64,000 nt of DNA from Dethiosulfovibrio faecalis (GTDB lineage Bacteria; Synergistota; Synergistia; Synergistales; Dethiosulfovibrionaceae), in NCBI RefSeq assembly GCF_021568795.1, contig NZ_JAKGUE010000001.1, positions 186,001 through 250,000 of the forward strand, given 5' to 3'. Position numbers and translations under genes: made by a program. Below, one piece after another: positions 62,281 to 64,000 of the stretch. The notes below the pieces were generated by a model. That model was given only the letters and a program-made list of their open reading frames with translations. It was not told the DNA's origin and made no database searches. The stretch's first letter is position 1. Each line of letters opens with the position of its first letter.

Positions 62281-64000
62281 GAAGAGAATCCACTATATGG
62301 GGTATCGCAGGACCGGTCATAAGGGCTGCCGTCGATTTCCCGGTATCGATGTACGAGGTCGTTCATGTCGGCCGTCAACGTCTATTGGGAGAGGTCGTCA
62401 GGATACAAAAGGGCACGGTTGACATTCAGGTCTATGAAAATGCCGACGGGATCGCTGTGGGCGATCCTCTTTTTTTCTCTGGCAATCTTCTTTCGGTAGA
62501 GCTGGCTCCTGGACTTCTGGGTTCGGTTTTCGACGGTATCGGTCGCCCTCTGAAGGTGCTGGGTAAAGAAGGCCCCTTTTTGGAGAGAGGAAGATCTATT
62601 CCGACGGTCGACAGGTCGAAACTCTGGCATTTTATCCCCCTCCTCAAGGTCGGAGACAGAGTGAACCCGGGGGATATCGTCGGGACGGTGAAGGAGTGCG
62701 ATGCCGTCGAACATCGCATAATGGCTCCCCCGGATTTCCGATCCTCCGAGATACTTTCGATCTTAGCGGAAGGCGATTATACCGTAAATACAGTCATTGC
62801 GACCTGTGACGGAGGAGATATATCCATGTTCCAGAGATGGGACGTGAGAAGATCTCGACCTGTAGGGAAGCGTCTGAACCTGGATAGGCCACTGATAACC
62901 GGTCAAAGAGTTTTGGATACCCTGTTTCCCCTCGCTCTAGGCGGGGCCGCTGTCTTGCCCGGTGGATTCGGAACGGGAAAAACGGTTACCCAGCAGTCGA
63001 TAGCGAAGTGGTGCAACGCAGACGTAATAATATACATAGGATGCGGCGAGAGAGGCAACGAGATGACGGAGGTCCTTGAGGAATTTCCGGAGCTAAAGGA
63101 CCCCTATAGGGACGCTCCCCTGATGGACAGGATGATCTTGATCGCCAACACCTCCAATATGCCAGTTGCGGCCAGGGAAGCCAGCGTCTATCTCGGTATA
63201 ACCATGGCCGAGTACTACAGGGACATGGGGTTGAACGTGGCTATAATGGCCGATTCCACCTCTCGTTGGGCCGAGGCCCTCAGAGAGATCGGAGGGCGAC
63301 TGGAGGAGATGCCCGGAGAGGAAGGATATCCTGCCTATCTGGGAACCCGACTGGCCGAATATTACGAAAGGTCCGGCCGATCGGTACTTCTGGGATCTCC
63401 GGAGAGAGAGGGGTCCATAACGGTTATCAACGCTGTCTCTCCTGCAGGTGGAGATTTCTCCGAGCCGGTCACCCAGGCTAGTCTGAGGCTCTCAGGGGTC
63501 TTCTGGGCCTTGGATAAGACCTTGGCTCAGCAGAGGCATTTCCCCTCTGTTCAATGGAATCAAAGCTACAGTCTTTACGAACAGGAGATGGAGCGGTTCT
63601 ATCGGGAAGAGGTCTCCGATCTGTGGGACGACCTAAAAGCCTTTCTTAGAGGGCGTCTCGCCCTGGAAAGAGAGCTCAGAAATCTGGTCCAGCTGGTCGG
63701 CAGAGACGGGCTTTCCGATAAGGATAAATGGATTCTGTCGTTCGTGGACATATTGAAATCGGTTTATCTCCAACAAAATGCGTTTGACGATGTCGATGCC
63801 AGCTCATCCTTGAAAAAACAGTTTTCCCTTTTGTCCAATCTTAAAAGATTGGACGATATGGTGGTTGCTGCCCTGTCCTCGGGAGCCAGGCTCGAGACTA
63901 TATCCGATTTCCCCATGGTCAGGGACCTTCTCGATCTTCGAGGACAGGATGAGACATCGATGGGGCGAAACTTTTCGTCCTGGATCTCCAAGTTGGAGGA
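62277..64000 (+). CDS. atpA: V-type ATP synthase catalytic subunit A (3' end outside window)
   Basis: The frame stays open from ATG 62277 to the window edge; 574 residues are visible of a usual ~580-590. N-terminal beta barrel, the V/A-specific bulge (~95-180), then P-loop GGFGTGKTVT (near residue 230), catalytic GERGNEMTEVL, ADSTSRWAEALREI and the helical C-terminal domain. It hydrolyses or makes ATP in the V1 head. The B and D subunit genes are expected just beyond the window. Confidence 0.95.
   Translation, partial: MRRESTIWGIAGPVIRAAVDFPVSMYEVVHVGRQRLLGEVVRIQKGTVDIQVYENADGIAVGDPLFFSGNLLSVELAPGLLGSVFDGIGRPLKVLGKEGPFLERGRSIPTVDRSKLWHFIPLLKVGDRVNPGDIVGTVKECDAVEHRIMAPPDFRSSEILSILAEGDYTVNTVIATCDGGDISMFQRWDVRRSRPVGKRLNLDRPLITGQRVLDTLFPLALGGAAVLPGGFGTGKTVTQQSIAKWCNADVIIYIGCGERGNEMTEVLEEFPELKDPYRDAPLMDRMILIANTSNMPVAAREASVYLGITMAEYYRDMGLNVAIMADSTSRWAEALREIGGRLEEMPGEEGYPAYLGTRLAEYYERSGRSVLLGSPEREGSITVINAVSPAGGDFSEPVTQASLRLSGVFWALDKTLAQQRHFPSVQWNQSYSLYEQEMERFYREEVSDLWDDLKAFLRGRLALERELRNLVQLVGRDGLSDKDKWILSFVDILKSVYLQQNAFDDVDASSSLKKQFSLLSNLKRLDDMVVAALSSGARLETISDFPMVRDLLDLRGQDETSMGRNFSSWISKLE

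Overview
The window is a dense, almost wholly plus-strand stretch of bacterial chromosome (GC in the mid-50s by eye) with no phage, insertion sequence or CRISPR array. The best guess is an anaerobic, amino-acid-fermenting diderm of the phylum Synergistota (Dethiosulfovibrio-like). This is inferred from four things seen together: a V-type ATPase operon in the archaeal/Thermus order, a four-part ferredoxin-dependent 2-oxoacid (VOR/KOR type) oxidoreductase, a selenocysteine tRNA, and an outer-membrane secretin-type type IV pilus system set beside gene orders otherwise typical of Clostridia (efp-CD1247-asp23-nusB-xseA; xerD-punA-pdp; ispH-rpsA). No 16S or ribosomal marker proves the taxon.

Layout. 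1-2544: the 3' part of a LonC-type protease and an endonuclease III. 2573-16901: a full type IV pilus operon, pilB-pilT-pilC-pilA, three minor prepilins, a PilY1-like VWA tip protein, a small unknown secreted protein, pilM-pilN-pilO, a PilP/GspC-like protein and the pilQ secretin. 16928-20781: efp with its own promoter, a CD1247-type zinc-ribbon protein, Asp23, a membrane protein, nusB and xseA. 20786-24334: mtnA-ahcY-mtaD, recycling S-adenosylmethionine by-products. 24350-35090: alaS-ruvX-mutS-mutL-miaA-ispH-rpsA (translation quality, mismatch repair, isoprenoids). 35171-40600: def-fmt, then a P-loop ATPase, ferredoxin and three 2-oxoacid oxidoreductase subunits, then a Nudix hydrolase. 40651-44101: xerD, two nucleoside phosphorylases and a membrane J-protein.

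44102-45186 holds the tRNA-Sec gene, an FMN riboswitch and a stand-alone ribB. clpB and cysS are the only minus-strand genes; clpB has a clear promoter followed by a CtsR-like operator. 49416-55585: uvrC (unusually short), ribD-ribE-ribBA-ribH and serS, closed by a strong terminator. 55719 to the window end: a glycosyltransferase fused to a decayed WecA/TagO-like membrane domain, a CBS-pair protein, and the V-type ATPase genes G/H-I-K-E-C-F-A, all overlapping; subunit A runs off the edge.

The most interesting points are: an EF-P whose tip residue is arginine in a non-standard loop; the pseudo-WecA/TagA fusion; a CBS protein translationally coupled to a V-ATPase whose c-ring subunit carries the Na+ signature; the CtsR-like operator before clpB; an FMN riboswitch on a second, sequence-deviant ribB rather than on the main rib operon; a possible inosine-type SAM salvage module; and long G tracts inside mutL (G9) and the pilY1-like gene (G8), which are candidate slippage sites. 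I saw no obviously unprecedented multi-gene system.
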